This document shows positions 23,241 through 35,400 of a DNA stretch of 64,000 bases, one piece after another (positions within the stretch are counted from its first letter, which is position 1; the number at the start of each line of letters is the position of its first letter). The DNA is taken from NCBI GenBank assembly GCA_034440575.1, contig JAOTOL010001636.1, forward strand, positions 3,134,001 to 3,198,000, read 5' to 3'. The stretch is from Imbricaverruca yamaguchii. Its lineage: Eukaryota; Arthropoda; Thecostraca; Neoverrucidae. A model generated the notes under the pieces. It made no database searches. It saw nothing but the letters and a program-made list of their open reading frames with translations, and was not told the DNA's origin. Made by a program: the position numbers and the translations under genes.

Positions 23241-24730
23241 ACATCGAAGTCCGCATTACGCCAACCACACGGATGTTATCCCAATATCAACTTGAAGAGA
23301 ATCGTCAGCATGTTGAGGAATATCAATGGAACTGAAACACACACACGTGCTGCGTCAGATAGGCGGATGCGAAATTACAAACAGGCAGTAGTTTCAAGGC
23401 ACTTCATTTCAAAAGGCGGATCAAAAGGAATGAGCTTCAGGATAGTGGCAGAATACCGTCAGAGATTTAGACTTGGAGACGAAGGAAACTTTTGACCGTA
23501 AACAATGGTGGGATAGACTGGAAGAACTTTTGTCAAACTGAATTAATTGCCGGGTCACAGGATATCAGTCCGATGCTCCGCGGAAACTGACGCCAATGAC
23601 CAGGGTTTGAAAGCAGACTATTTCTAGATGCTTGTAATGCAGAACATTACCTTCTCCAGAAAATCATCTCGTTTTTCTCATTTGAAGTTTCAATGCCGTT
23701 TGACAATGAACTGCTCTGTGGAGAAGTGCTCTCAAGACTAGTTGGGAAGTGCAAGCTGTGCTTCTGATGAAATGCGCCGGAGGAGAGGGAGGCAGAGGGA
23801 GGGGGACGTCTCGCTGTAGTCGCACACCTTCACAGGGAAACAGAGGGAGGGGAGGTTCACCATGCAGCCAGTGAGTTGTGAGCACAGGTGGCTGTGTGAC
23901 GGTTCCGTGCCTGGCGACTAGCGCACGCTGTCGGTGGCGGCGCCACCAGGAGAGAGCAGTCCTGGCGTCGTGAGACGGGCGTGCATCGGGACAGAGAGGA
24001 ATTAGATGGGGATGGGGCGCGGGTGGTGGCGGGGAGACACTGGATCATCAGAATACAGCATAGCAGGCGGAAACCTGTGTGTGACGGTGAAACAACGATG
24101 AAGGTGAAGGGAGTGAACGATGAAGGGAGAGTGCGACATCGGTGAAGTGAATGCTGGGCGAAGGAAGTGAAAGAACGACAAACGAACTCCCGGGACAAAC
24201 GAACCCATGCTGAACTAAACGAAACCAAATGGAAGCTGGGAAATCGCGGGTTTATATTGGCGGTGATACAATTACCAATCATATCTGAATGAAGGGCTGG
24301 GATATTTACCATCTTCAGGGTGTATTTGAACTGCAGGCCGTGACACGATTGCTAATACCGGATTTCGCCACTAGGCGGCGCCGTGGCCGCACACCCTTAA
24401 AACTTCAATCGTTTCACGTAAATAAAGTTTTTCATGAAAACCAAAAAAAAACTTGTTCTAAAGCCCGGGGCACCATAATTTCATATTGGTACCCTCATAT
24501 CGCACTTGAGTATCAATGACTTTCAAAACATCCACAATGTACACACAAAACCAGATGAGCGAAGGTCTCGAAAAATGTCATATGCTTTCCAAGGTGAGGT
24601 GAGCACCTGCAATCATTTTCTGATTTTCTCCTTATGGAGCAGCCACTCACTTCACATAAAAATGCAGAATAGACACTTAATTTGCATGGTGGGGCCGAAT
24701 GTATACTTACTTCTCATGATGGTGCAGACA
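23241..24730. other. Spacer without a recognisable gene
   Basis: A purine-rich GAGGGAGG stretch lies at 23,775-23,805. No supported exon was found on either strand. Confidence 0.4.
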
Positions 24731-24734
24731 GAAT

Positions 24735-25095
24735 GGATGGGGTGGATACTTACTTTGCATGGTGGGGTGGAGTGGATACTTACTTCGCATGATGGGGTGG
24801 AGTGGATACTTACTTCACATGATGGGGTGGAGTGGATACTTACTTCGCATGATGGGGTGGAGTGGATACTTACTTCACATGATGGGGTGGAGTGGATACT
24901 TACTTCACATGACAGGGTAGAGTAGATACTTACTTCACATGACAGGGTGGAGTGGATACCTACTTTGCATGGTGGGGTGGAGTGGATACTTACTTTGCAT
25001 GATGGGGTGGAGTGGATACTTACTTCGCATGATGGGGTGGAGTGGATACTTACTTCACATGATGGGGTGGAGTGGATACTTACTTCGCATGACGG
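24735..25095 (-). repeat. 30-bp minisatellite with a consensus splice donor in each unit
   Basis: Twelve 30-bp units. On the minus strand each reads CATGTGAAGTAAGTATCCAC followed by TCCACCCCAT. The GTAAGTAT core matches the metazoan 5' splice-site consensus in almost every unit. The array begins exactly at the donor of a candidate minus-strand exon (25,084-25,198), as if the exon-intron junction itself had been duplicated. Confidence 0.9.
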
Positions 25096-25198
25096 TGCGG
25101 ACAGAACGGACAAGCGCGATGAGCTGCTGTCTGGCACCAGGCTCCTCCCCGAAGCCACGCAGCTGATCTTTGCCACCGACTGGGCCCACAGACAGCAT
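25084..25198 (-). other. Candidate exon of an unknown minus-strand gene
   Basis: A GC-rich island between a repeat array and CpG-poor DNA. On the minus strand, ATG at 25196-25198 opens a frame reading MLSVGPVGGKDQLRGFGEEP and then ARQQLIALVRSVRTVMR before a donor GAA|GTAAGTATCC (GT at 25083-25082). The frame looks protein-like but is short, and no family is recognised. An acceptor CCCAG just inside (near 25,182) is an alternative 5' border in the same frame. Without a partner exon it stays tentative. Confidence 0.3.
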
Positions 25199-25204
25199 TA
25201 GGGA

Positions 25205-25350
25205 ACCATTCCACCAATTGGCAGAACACAAATGCCATCTTCACAGGTCTTCACATACCACCAATCAGCAGAACACAGATGGTGTCATCACAGGTATTCA
25301 CATACCACCAATTGGCAGAACACAGATAATGTCTCTACAGGTCTTCAAAC
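25205..25350. repeat. Tandem repeat, about 47-bp unit, 3 copies
   Basis: Copies of CACCAATTGGCAGAACACAG with ATG..TCT/CACAGGTCTTCACATAC. Moderately diverged. Confidence 0.75.
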
Positions 25351-26303
25351 ATGTCTCTTTTTTAATTGATATTTAAATATCAATGGTATTATTACTGTTC
25401 AGACTTCCACACAACTGAACAAAATGTTGGACCAAACTTACAGTTCTCATTAAAAAAATTATGTGATTCAATTATTCAAATCATTTGAAACACATGTCCA
25501 ATAACTACACATACATTAAAAGTATGTTAATGATGCACCTATGGAGAAACTAGAAAGACCATGGAATGCTTGAAAAAAATGCAGCACACAACAAAACATT
25601 CACTATAATTGCAATAGCTCAGCAAGCACAGGTTGCAGCTACATGAAACTGGCACACCATTATAGTTGGTGTAGTTGGCACACATTTGCTTGACATCGCC
25701 ATTAATGATGTGAGGCAAATAATAATGATCCAGGGCACATCAGCTCTAAGTGAGCCGATGTGCCCTGGATTTTTAATCAAAGTTTTGACAAAATATGCTC
25801 ATTAGATATTACAAATTTCAGAGTGCTATCTAAAACCATTTGATGGTCATTCTCACGCCAAATGATGGTTACTCTTTCTGCAATATAAAGAAGTGCCCAT
25901 TCTTTTAAGCATCCACATTATGAAGCTGCAAAAAAAAGTTACTGACTCAGGCTATTCATTGATCAATAGATCTACCTGGTACTATCAAGCCAGTCAGGAG
26001 AACATGACACTGGACAACCTACCTATTAATCTACAGTCAGTCAGGAGAACATGACATGACACAAGACACACAACTCACTTTTTGACAGGAATCTCTCTTC
26101 GTTGAGTATGGCCAGTCCATTTATGATCAGCAAGGATGCCTCAAACAAGTTATACAGGCTCAATGTCATCCTGCTTGATCAAGAGTTCCACTGGAGGTAG
26201 AAAAAGCTTAATTACAACACCTGGGGAACACACTTACTCCACACAGGACATCTATGCATTCTATATGGTTTGTTGCAAATGAAGAACATTTCAAATGATA
26301 TCA
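25351..26303. other. CpG-poor AT-rich spacer
   Basis: CpG is nearly absent and TG/CA abundant compared with flanking DNA. An inverted pair around 25,730-25,772 (CAGGGCACATCAGCTC and GAGCCGATGTGCCCTG) could form a hairpin. No gene is seen. Confidence 0.5.
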
Positions 26304-26317
26304 TTTTTAGAGTGGGA

Positions 26318-26382
26318 TGTGGTAGTGGTGGTGGATTGGGGCTTAGGGGGCGCATCAACATCCAGGTTCATTTTGCTCCCAT
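26318..26382 (-). mobile_element. Ultra-short retroposed tail element, 65 bp, with 14-bp target duplication
   Basis: Perfect direct repeats TTTTTAGAGTGGGA at 26304-26317 and 26383-26396. The insert carries a (GGT)n-like tail (GTGGTAGTGGTGGTGG) then GGGGCTTAGGGGGCGCATCA, the shared family core. Confidence 0.85.
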
Positions 26383-26639
26383 TTTTTAGAGTGGGAGAGC
26401 AGGCTTATGGCATGTGGTAACAAGTTCACCAACATCATACTTGAGCAAATTTATATTGTGCTTGTCTAATACTAGGTCAGATCTAGGTGTTTGTTAAGCT
26501 GTCTTCAAAGAGGAAGCAAACCATCTTAGCAAAACAAAGTTCTGCCCTTGGTACCAACTTTTGGAGAACCCTGATCTCAATCTGAAAAGAAAAGCTGATG
26601 TCAATCAGGACAAGTTAGAGAGAGAGGGAGGGGAAGGAA

Positions 26640-27040
26640 TACCTTGGTTGGCATGCAAATTTCTCAAGTTTTCATAACTTTGATCTCTTAGTGTCATAAC
26701 TCGCATTGGATCGATATTCCTAACAAAAAAAATTGTTTAAAATAAAGAAAATGCAACATAACCTAACCTGGCCGAACTTTCCATGCAAGGGAGAAATACT
26801 ATGAAAAGGTAATTTTTTTTAAATATTAAGAAATACTAAAAATAACGAAACCTAACTCAAGCTGGACTAAGCAATTTGTTTTTGAGGACATAAAATGTTG
26901 AATCTTTTTTGGAAAATGTGTTCAACTGGTCTATTAAAAATCCTGACCGAAACTAATCCCTTTCTCTGCTTCATGGAGGGAAATGTGTCTGACACGTGTC
27001 TTGTAGATACCTACCTAACTACAATAACACCAAACCAAAG
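26640..27040. repeat. Copy of a dispersed AT-rich repeat
   Basis: Shares ordered blocks with 44,640-45,010: AAATAAAGAAAA, CATAACCTAACCTGGC, a run of A/T, CCTAAC and finally TTCATGGAGGxAAATGTxTx with CTACAATAACACCAAA. Partial copies lie at 43,974-44,040, 45,151-45,215 (minus) and 61,210-61,345. No coding capacity, so probably a non-autonomous element. Boundaries are uncertain. Confidence 0.5.
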
Positions 27041-28285
27041 CCGTATACACACAACGCAGTACTTAGTGTATTTGTCTCGCAACAATTGAATACATGAAGC
27101 CTGTCCACTGTGCACAGAGGTTCGCCAATAGCCAACAGCTGACAAACCATTGAGACGCTACCAGTTGCCGAAAAATTACGTCGAAACTCCTATCGCCTGG
27201 GCACAGAAAGCGAGAGTTGAAGTGACACAAAAGGTGCATAAAAGGAGAAAAATACAGAGGTGGTGTTCTAGACAATAAATTACATGATGAGTAATTCAAA
27301 ATACTATTTTATATATTCATGAAAACACAATTAGAGTCTTATTTTACCCATACGAAGATGTGAAGAACAAAACTGGTTTCCTGCTGGCAGTTCATTCGCA
27401 CCCAGCAGTATGTAGCAAATGTTAGTGCAACTCATTTATGGAGGAATTTCACACAAGCATTAGAGGGCGTGGGATCCTCCGCTTTTCGACAATTCATAAA
27501 GGAGGAGGAATTTTGTAATTAAATCCTGTGACTTCGTTAAAAATTGATAATGGTTTCCTATGCGAAAATCGAAATCCGTCTGTAAATATGGAAACTGCAG
27601 GTCTGCGAAGTCGGCCGCCCTGTCGCCGAGCGTTTAAGACCAAAGGTCTCGTCAGTGCGATGGCGCGGGGGCGTGGCAGCCGATCTCGACCTCGTTTGAC
27701 ACTGAAAGCGTTGACCTAGGGTTATGAGATTGATACTAAAGCGATTTTACCACACCCGTAATCTACCTACTAATGACCTCCACAATCAGTAGTTTTCGAG
27801 GCCTTAGTGTGGCGGTGGGGGGGAATTCGCGTCCCTTCCGATGCGAGCTATATGGGAGGCCCCGGCGCGCATGCTAATGCATTGGTTTACGAGGTGGATC
27901 GACTCTCATCGTCCGGTACCGCAACACGATCCTGTCCATGGAAAATGCCGTGGCCCGTGTCATGGGCCCAGGCATGTTTGTACATGTACAGTGGCACAGC
28001 CAGAATTTTGTGAGTGGTGAAGCCCAACGAAAAATAATGTCACGAAATAGAAAACGCCTGCGGCACGGAAGTTTGGTTTTCAGTAGTGAAAATCTAAGAG
28101 CTTATAGTTTCGTATCGTGCATGTTTGGTCTCTAAGGGCGTGGGGCAGACCCATTTGGCTGCGCGTCTGTGTGAGCGTGCGAGGGAGGCGTAGCGGACTG
28201 TATCTGCGCGAGATGTGTACAGCGCATGCACAGCAGCACACGCTCCAGCCGCCATCGACGTCAGCGCGCGCCGCGCGGAGAGGAG
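27041..28285. other. Spacer without a supported gene
   Basis: Moderate GC from 27,580 to 28,280. Short open frames only. Confidence 0.4.
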
Positions 28286-28289
28286 ACAC

Positions 28290-28515
28290 CAGGCTGGACG
28301 GTAGTCTGGCACTGGTCAGACACAAGCGACCGGACAGCCGAGGTGAGATGTCTGGCCGGGCAGCTGAGGTGAGACGTCCGGTTGGACGGTAGTCTGGCAC
28401 TGGTCAGACACAAGCGATCGGACAGCCGAGGTGAGGAGACGTCCGGCTGGACGGTAGTCTGGCACTGGTCAGACAGAGGCGGCCGGACAGCTGAGGTGAG
28501 GACACGTCCGGCTGG
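28290..28515 (+). repeat. Minisatellite, about 45-70-bp unit, with donor-like cores
   Basis: Four units of GGACGGTAGTCTGGCACTGG and TCAGACACAAGCGACCGGAC, each followed by AGCCGAGGTGAGA or AGCTGAGGTGAGG. The AG|GTGAG core in every unit is a strong donor match on the plus strand. Confidence 0.8.
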
Positions 28516-28899
28516 AAGTTAGACTCTTATGGAGTCCAGAGGGACGTTGGACGCACGAACTGATCAAAGGCACGCGTCGGCGTCTATCCGCTGCTGTGTG
28601 CTGAAACTGCCATTGCATGACAAGCTGTCGACGTCTTGCTGCTGATAAACCCGGCCAATTTGGGAGCAGGACTCCCCTGCACTGTCTCTTGCGGCAGTGG
28701 TTACCACGAGTGGTCGCCAACGATGGCCAGCCCCGTTACGATGGCTGACACCACTGCAGGAGACTGGGGACATTCGAGGATATTCAGACGCTCTCCTCCG
28801 GCTTTCCTCTTCACGATCAAGTATGCTTCCGTCGACAAGACCCGTCACGATATATGGGCGAATAGATCTTACTTCAACGATAAATTATTCGTTAAATAG

Positions 28900-29145
28900 G
28901 GTAGGGCTGGATATACTACTCTTTGGACACTGTATTGATCTCCTTCCTGAAGAAGTATTGGCATCGTGGCTCTTGATGCATGATTGTGAAATCATCATGC
29001 CACGTGTTTAAGAGCATCATACGTAGCTTGCATGCCTCATGCTTATGTTCACCATAATACTTGAAAATAACGCAGCGCACCTCTAAGCAAAGGGACTCCC
29101 TGTGCTGTGCTCGGTTACGCAATACCGGCTCATATGCTATGCATG

Positions 29146-29224
<79 letters not shown>

Positions 29225-30715
29225 AATATCCAGTATGTATAGTATATATTATATAGCACGAGTATGTTATCAGTTCAGTTGGTATAGATGTCCCTAAATT
29301 AGACATCTCTCAAAACAATGAAATGGGCACGGTCATAAACACGTTACGGCTCAACGCTGAGTTTGAATAGCATAAAAAAACATTATTAATGGTATGATTT
29401 CCTTGAGGAGTTTCGACCTACTGCGGTACTTGCTCCGACATCTCACGCCTAACGAAAATAACATCATTTAACATTGTCCTACCCTAGCCCCAACGTTTTT
29501 CTAGGGAAACGACTGTCTCCGTTGTGCCTTACATGATACATAATGATTCATACTGTCCAAATATCATACATACACACTATTTTGTGTTGTTCGCTCCAGG
29601 CATGTAGCAAGTCGAACCACACTAGGGGGGCCATGGTCAGCTTTTACACGCAGCACAGGTAATACAATATGTATATTTATCCAACAACCCCGAACATCAT
29701 GTGCATACCGTTTCATTCTGCAACAAGTAGCAACATCAAATTCTGGAAACCGAGCGTGCGGATAGTTCCCAGTAATAACCACATTATCACACATGCAGGC
29801 ATGCTGCCAGCAGGAGAATGCGACACGTCGGACATTCATAACCGAACGTGGCCCAACAACACATTGGAAAGGACAACATGCACTTATAATTAACCGATAT
29901 GGTTTACACACCCATTACAACAGAATGTTACGGTACAACCTACGTTATCCCGATATACCTTATCACAAACGCAGGCTGGCACTTGCGATATATAAATTGG
30001 CTGGCAGCAAAAATAAGCTCGGCCTTGATGACTGGTCAAGGCTGATGCGCGTATTTATCGTAGATAACTAGACCGCGTACAGTTGATACAACAGCGCACG
30101 TGCTACACGACAGACGCGACTAATATCAGCTGGACTTTCATCACAAGCAGGGATATAGCCAGGTTTCATTTTTTGCTGGGGGGATGCTATCTTCCTGGTT
30201 CTATCTGACACAGTGCCGTAGCGAGGATATTATTTCGGGGCAGCGTTGCCCGCTGTGACTGCCGCTGTGCAAACTGATTTATGCCAATAAATGAACATTA
30301 TTCTTCACAAATACCATAGGACAGTAGATCAGGAGACAGCGAAGACACCCGGGTATAGGATAATAAGGGAGCGACTTCCTGGTATTGTGGGAGTGGTTTT
30401 GTGTTCTAAGGGGCGTCATGTCGAGTCAAACCTTTTGCATGGAGCGACTGACTCAAAAGAGGCACTCTATTGCGACGACATTGGGCCAGCCAAACCTTTA
30501 CCGTCACTGGTAACGTCATGGCAATATCACTGGTAACACCACTGGTACGTAGTGGCCCCCACGAGGCGATCCGTTTGGTATTCAGTGCTCCTTCAAAGGA
30601 GTGTTCCCACTTAAAATTATGCGAGAATGAATATTGTTTGCCTACAAGACCCTGCGTCCCCGTCATAGGAGGCTTCAGGATCTCAAGGACCTCTTGACGA
30701 AGCTGCTGACCATTT
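28900..30715. other. Spacer with a TA microsatellite
   Basis: Contains (TA)n at 29150-29216. Otherwise unique AT-rich DNA with no supported gene. Confidence 0.45.
29150..29216. repeat. (TA)n microsatellite
   Basis: A pure alternating TA run of about 65 bp followed by TATGTATATATAAATAT. Confidence 0.98.
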
Positions 30716-30724
30716 ATGACATGC

Positions 30725-30778
30725 TGATTATTTTGGTTTAAGGGCGCGCCGACTACAAGGTCATTTGGGGCCATATAC
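30725..30778 (-). mobile_element. Ultra-short retroposed tail element, 54 bp, with 9-bp target duplication
   Basis: Direct repeats ATGACATGC at 30716-30724 and 30779-30787. The insert reads TGATTATTTTGGTTTAAGGG then CGCGCCGACTACAAGGTCAT, the shared core, nearly identical to the last 54 bp of the 323-bp copy at 18,493. Confidence 0.85.
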
Positions 30779-30939
30779 ATGACATGCATGATCGCACAAT
30801 TGCACCCAGTATGTGAGAAACATCTACTTAAGACCCAAAGCACAGGACTATAACTGTAGTTAGAATATAACTAGTCGAAGCACAGGATATAATTAGTCCA
30901 GAGCCAAATCTCAGGGCTAAAAAACCAACAAAGCATGGC

Positions 30940-31080
30940 GGACGTCACAAAGCCTTTGGGTTCTTTTACGACGCATTCACCTGCTAGGTTATTAGCAACG
31001 CCAACATCTCATGTCGACTGGTCGCGGGTGAATTTGGCAATGCCGTTGGTTGTGAGATTCGAACGGAAGTCACTGAGGAA
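30940..31080 (-). mobile_element. tRNA-derived SINE fragment
   Basis: Shares CGACTGGTCGCGGG and the B-box-like GTGAGATTCGAAC with the SINE at 2432-2600, in the same orientation. Body segments match at GCAACGCCAACATCTC. The tRNA 5' head is not recognisable here. Confidence 0.6.
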
Positions 31081-31609
31081 TTGCATCATAAATCAAGTAA
31101 ATACATAGCTGAACTGTTGAAGGCAACGTCCAAGCTGTAGACCAAACAGAGTGGAGTATTTTTTGTTGTTGAGGTTATATGGCAATGCACACTTTTTACT
31201 GTTTACCCGAATGACTGCATACCTTGGAAGTGATAAGCAGACTCGATACAATTGTTTATGTTCCACAATAAACCAGTTGTGGTGGTGGCATTCTAACTGC
31301 GACGATTCAGCTACCATTTCTCCACTGCCACAGCGACGCATGTGAACACACTGTCTGAGAGCGGATACCTGATTCAACCCTGCGTGGCTTCAACCCCAAA
31401 CCATCCGTTTCGAAACAGCGGCGACTTCAGGCAGCACTGGGTGGCTAGTCGCGGCGACGAGATACACCGAACAAACAGCCCTGGCGCGTGGCCGCTCCTC
31501 AGATACGGTCCGTGACGTCAGCCTGGCAGCGGTCAGCACAGCGACAGCTGCCACGTCGGACACCTCTTCCTGACCCTGTGACAATCAGCGCAGAACGAGC
31601 TGCACACCG

Positions 31610-32423
31610 CGGCTGCGTCATCCTCCACGCCACCGCGACAAACTGACAAACTGACACATCACTCGTCATCCTCTACGCCACTGTGACAAACTGAACACAT
31701 CACTTGTCATCCTCCACGCCACCGCGACAAACTGAAAAACTGACACATCACTAGTCATCCTCCATGCCACCATGACAAACTGACATCACTCGTCATCCTC
31801 CACGCCACCATGACAAACTGACGCATTATTCGTCATCCTCCATGCCATTGTGACACACTGATACATCACTCCTCATCCTCCATGCCACTGTGACAAACTG
31901 ACAAACTGACACATCACTCGCCATCCTCCACGCCACCGTGGCAAACTGACAAAACTGAACACATCACTTGTCATCCTACATACCACCATGACAAACTGAC
32001 ACATAATTCGTTGTCCTTCATGCCACCACAACAAACTAACACCTCACTCGTCATCCTTCACGCCAACGTGACAAACTGACAAAACTGAACACATCACTCG
32101 TCATCCTACATGCCACCATGACAAACTGACACCCCATTCGTAATCTTTCACTCGTCCATCCATGACTCATCCTCGACGTTACCGTGACACATTTGACACA
32201 TCACTCGTCACGTGACTGACATCACTAATTCTATACGCAAACGTGACAAACTGACACATCATTCATCATTCTCCACGCCATCGTGACAAACTGACACCTC
32301 ACTCGTCATCCTCCACGCCAACGTGACAAACTGACACCTCACTTGTCATTATCCACGCCACCGTGACACTGACACACCACTAGTCATCCTCCACGCCAAC
32401 GTGACAAACCGACCCCTCGCTAG
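31610..32423. repeat. Minisatellite, about 40-bp unit, in the PLA2G6 3' UTR position
   Basis: Some twenty units of CACTCGTCATCCTCCACGCC with ACCGTGACAAACTGACACAT, diverged and with length variants. The array abuts the TGA of PLA2G6 (32424-32426), so on the minus strand it starts right after the stop and would make up the proximal 3' UTR. Confidence 0.9.
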
Positions 32424-35400
32424 TCAGCAGAGTAGTGTCGTCACGAACTCGCGCAGGATGTCGCGCTTCGTCTCCAAGTAGACGCGGCTCTCCCAGAGCA
32501 CCGACAGCAGCTGCTCGTTGCGCGTCTCGTCGAGCAGGAGGTCGAGCGACAGCTGCGGGGTGCAGCGGAGGTACGGCACGCCGAGCGAGCCGCACCAGGC
32601 ACGAGCGCGGTCCACCACCCGGTTATCCACCGACGTCGCCTGACAGATGGGTTATCCGGCCGGTTATCCACCGACGTCGCCATGCACGTCAGATACACCA
32701 CCCGTACGCGCCAGATACACCAAGCGGACGTGCCAGATACACCGCCCGTACGCGCCAGATACACCGCTCGTAAACGTCAGATACACACAAGTACAGGTCA
32801 GAACCACCGCGGAAATGCATTAGATACAACACCAGCTCCACCCTGACTCACATTAGATCCCTGTCGGAACGTCATGAATAACTCGCCAGAATAAATCGGC
32901 TGGTTACCGAAACTCAGTAAATCAAAGGGGGTTTGATGCCTTAGACGTTACAATTCGGGTTGTGGTTCCTCGCAGACTGTGGGTCCCTTTTTAATGGTAT
33001 TGAATAAGGAAGCTTCGAAAAATATAAAACGATTCATGGCCTTTGTGCATGACAATACATGTGTGGCTCATTTGCTTCACATATTTATACATTCACGCTC
33101 ACAATGTATATATTCCTTCCGGAATACCGTCGCAGTGAGATTCGAAGGCACTCAGACCCTTATTATCAAGATCGGGGATGGTTGAGGCATATATGTATCC
33201 AACAACATGGGGCCCGTGATTAGCAGGGAAGAAAAAAAGTCGAATTCTTACAAAATCTTTGGAGGAAAAGGAGGAAGAATATGTTGCGCAAAAATGGGAG
33301 AAGTGCTTTTTCTTCTTAGATATGCAAACTTCATCGAACAGGCGACGAAATTACATGTCAGTGCATGAAAGATTGCGACGAGATTACATGTCAGTGCATG
33401 GAAGATTCTTGAAATACCAGCAAACGGAACATCACCACATCACGAAATCGACGAATACGACGAATTTCCACTGGCTGCACTCATATACCACGGTTTAAAT
33501 TCGGTTCGATTAGAGCCAGCGTTATACGGGCTCAGTGTTACCGAAATAACGTTGCCGAAATATACCGAAAGGCAACACAATCTGCGAGCAAATAAAAACA
33601 ATACAAGGTTCATCGAATTCCCACAATTACAAATGCCAATATTTGTATTTCTAACAAAATCCGCGTGAATGCATGGATAACAATGCTCGCCTCGTTGGAA
33701 CGGCAGAGGAGCCGACACGGGCCAGTGAGCAGCACGTGCCGGCGCTCAGAACACCGGACGTCAGAGCCGACTGACCTGGTCGGTGATGAGCTTCAGCAGA
33801 CCCTGGACGCCCGACGACAGCTTGGTGATGTCCCAGATGCTGTCCGGCTGGAACACGTCTATGGCGTTCACCTGGCGACACCACACCGAGTCAATGCTGC
33901 TCGGTTGGATATCTCCGCTGCAGAGCGCACCCGACTGCTGCGCGGAAACACCGGCCGCCGTCGCCGAGCATAACATAACATAACATAACATACGAGCATA
34001 ACATCGTACAACGACGTCCACCGCCTGCCACCGCCGCCGTCATCGACTTCTGACGGAACTCTTGTCCATCTTCGCATGAATATTTAATGGTGATACCACT
34101 GCATGATAATGCTACTTAACAGTAGGAATTTGAATACAGGAAGTTGACCGATAAGGAATTCCAGAACCACTGAAGCACACAGTCACTACACATTTCCGTG
34201 TTACTGTGGAAGTAGCCTTATTTGGTCACAAGATTATGGGTGTCACGGGTTCTGCAGCATTGTAACCATTCCAAACCGTGTTCCAATCGGTATGGTATAC
34301 TGAGTTCGAATGATGCATGTCTCTTCTCATGAATCAGGCCACGTTACATGATCTTCAACGATCTTTGGTGGAGTGCAGTGATGCAAATTTTGGGTTGCAT
34401 AAAAATTGGAAGGATGTTCTTATAAAAAAATGTGCTTAACGAATCCACGCTTCTGGCCAGAACATCGTGAAAAGTCTACGAAAAACGTTTCTGGTACCAA
34501 TGCAACTCAATTTTATGTCAGGTCGCTGTCTGAGAAGTATGAAAAAATTTGGTGGAATAAATAACGCCCAGCAAGGAACAACTTTCTACTCCTAACCATA
34601 CTTTTCTCAATAATTATCCATTCGTCACTCAAAAGTGGCACACAAGGAGTATTTTCACCCTACTGAAATTTGCCTTGCAAGGACGATATCCTTTGTCATC
34701 AGATTCCCATGTCATATAAAGCCATGAACGTGACTACAAGAATCTCCTTAGCAGTCGATAACTCACAGGACTGATGCTCTTGGCAAAATTAAGCCAATTA
34801 AAAGTGGACGATGCTTAGTAAATCAGGATGTCAATGCGCTTATGCTATCTTACACCTCTACTATACTATATTATACATTTGATTGCTTATCACACACTGG
34901 GAAGCGCCTGAATGGAAACAACAGGCTGCATCCTGCACAACATTTTACAATTTCCAGCGAAATCGCTCTATGGTACTTTTGAGCTGGGGTACTTGTGAGC
35001 CAACCCTGTCCCCGGAAACTGTAGAAGTCATATGTCATCTTTCACACTTACGAGCCGGGGAACTTGTGAACTGGGACACTTGTGATATGGACCCGACTCG
35101 AGCACACAGGGACACATACTCAACATATTCATTAGTCAAATGCAGCGCAAGTGTTGCCACCTACGAAGCGGCTGAAACGCCAGGAACAACATCGTACTCG
35201 ACAGACCAGCGCATGACCTGACACGACCTCTGACTGACCTCGACCACGGGAGGTCGGCCGCAGCCGAGCGACAGCACGGCCGTGGGCGCGACCGCTTCGG
35301 CCGCGCGGCCGGCCGTCGTCAGCGCCAGGTTGTACTCGAAGATCTCGGTCAGCACGTCCAGCGTCGGGTTGTTGGCGATGAGGCCGCCGTCCACGAAGCG

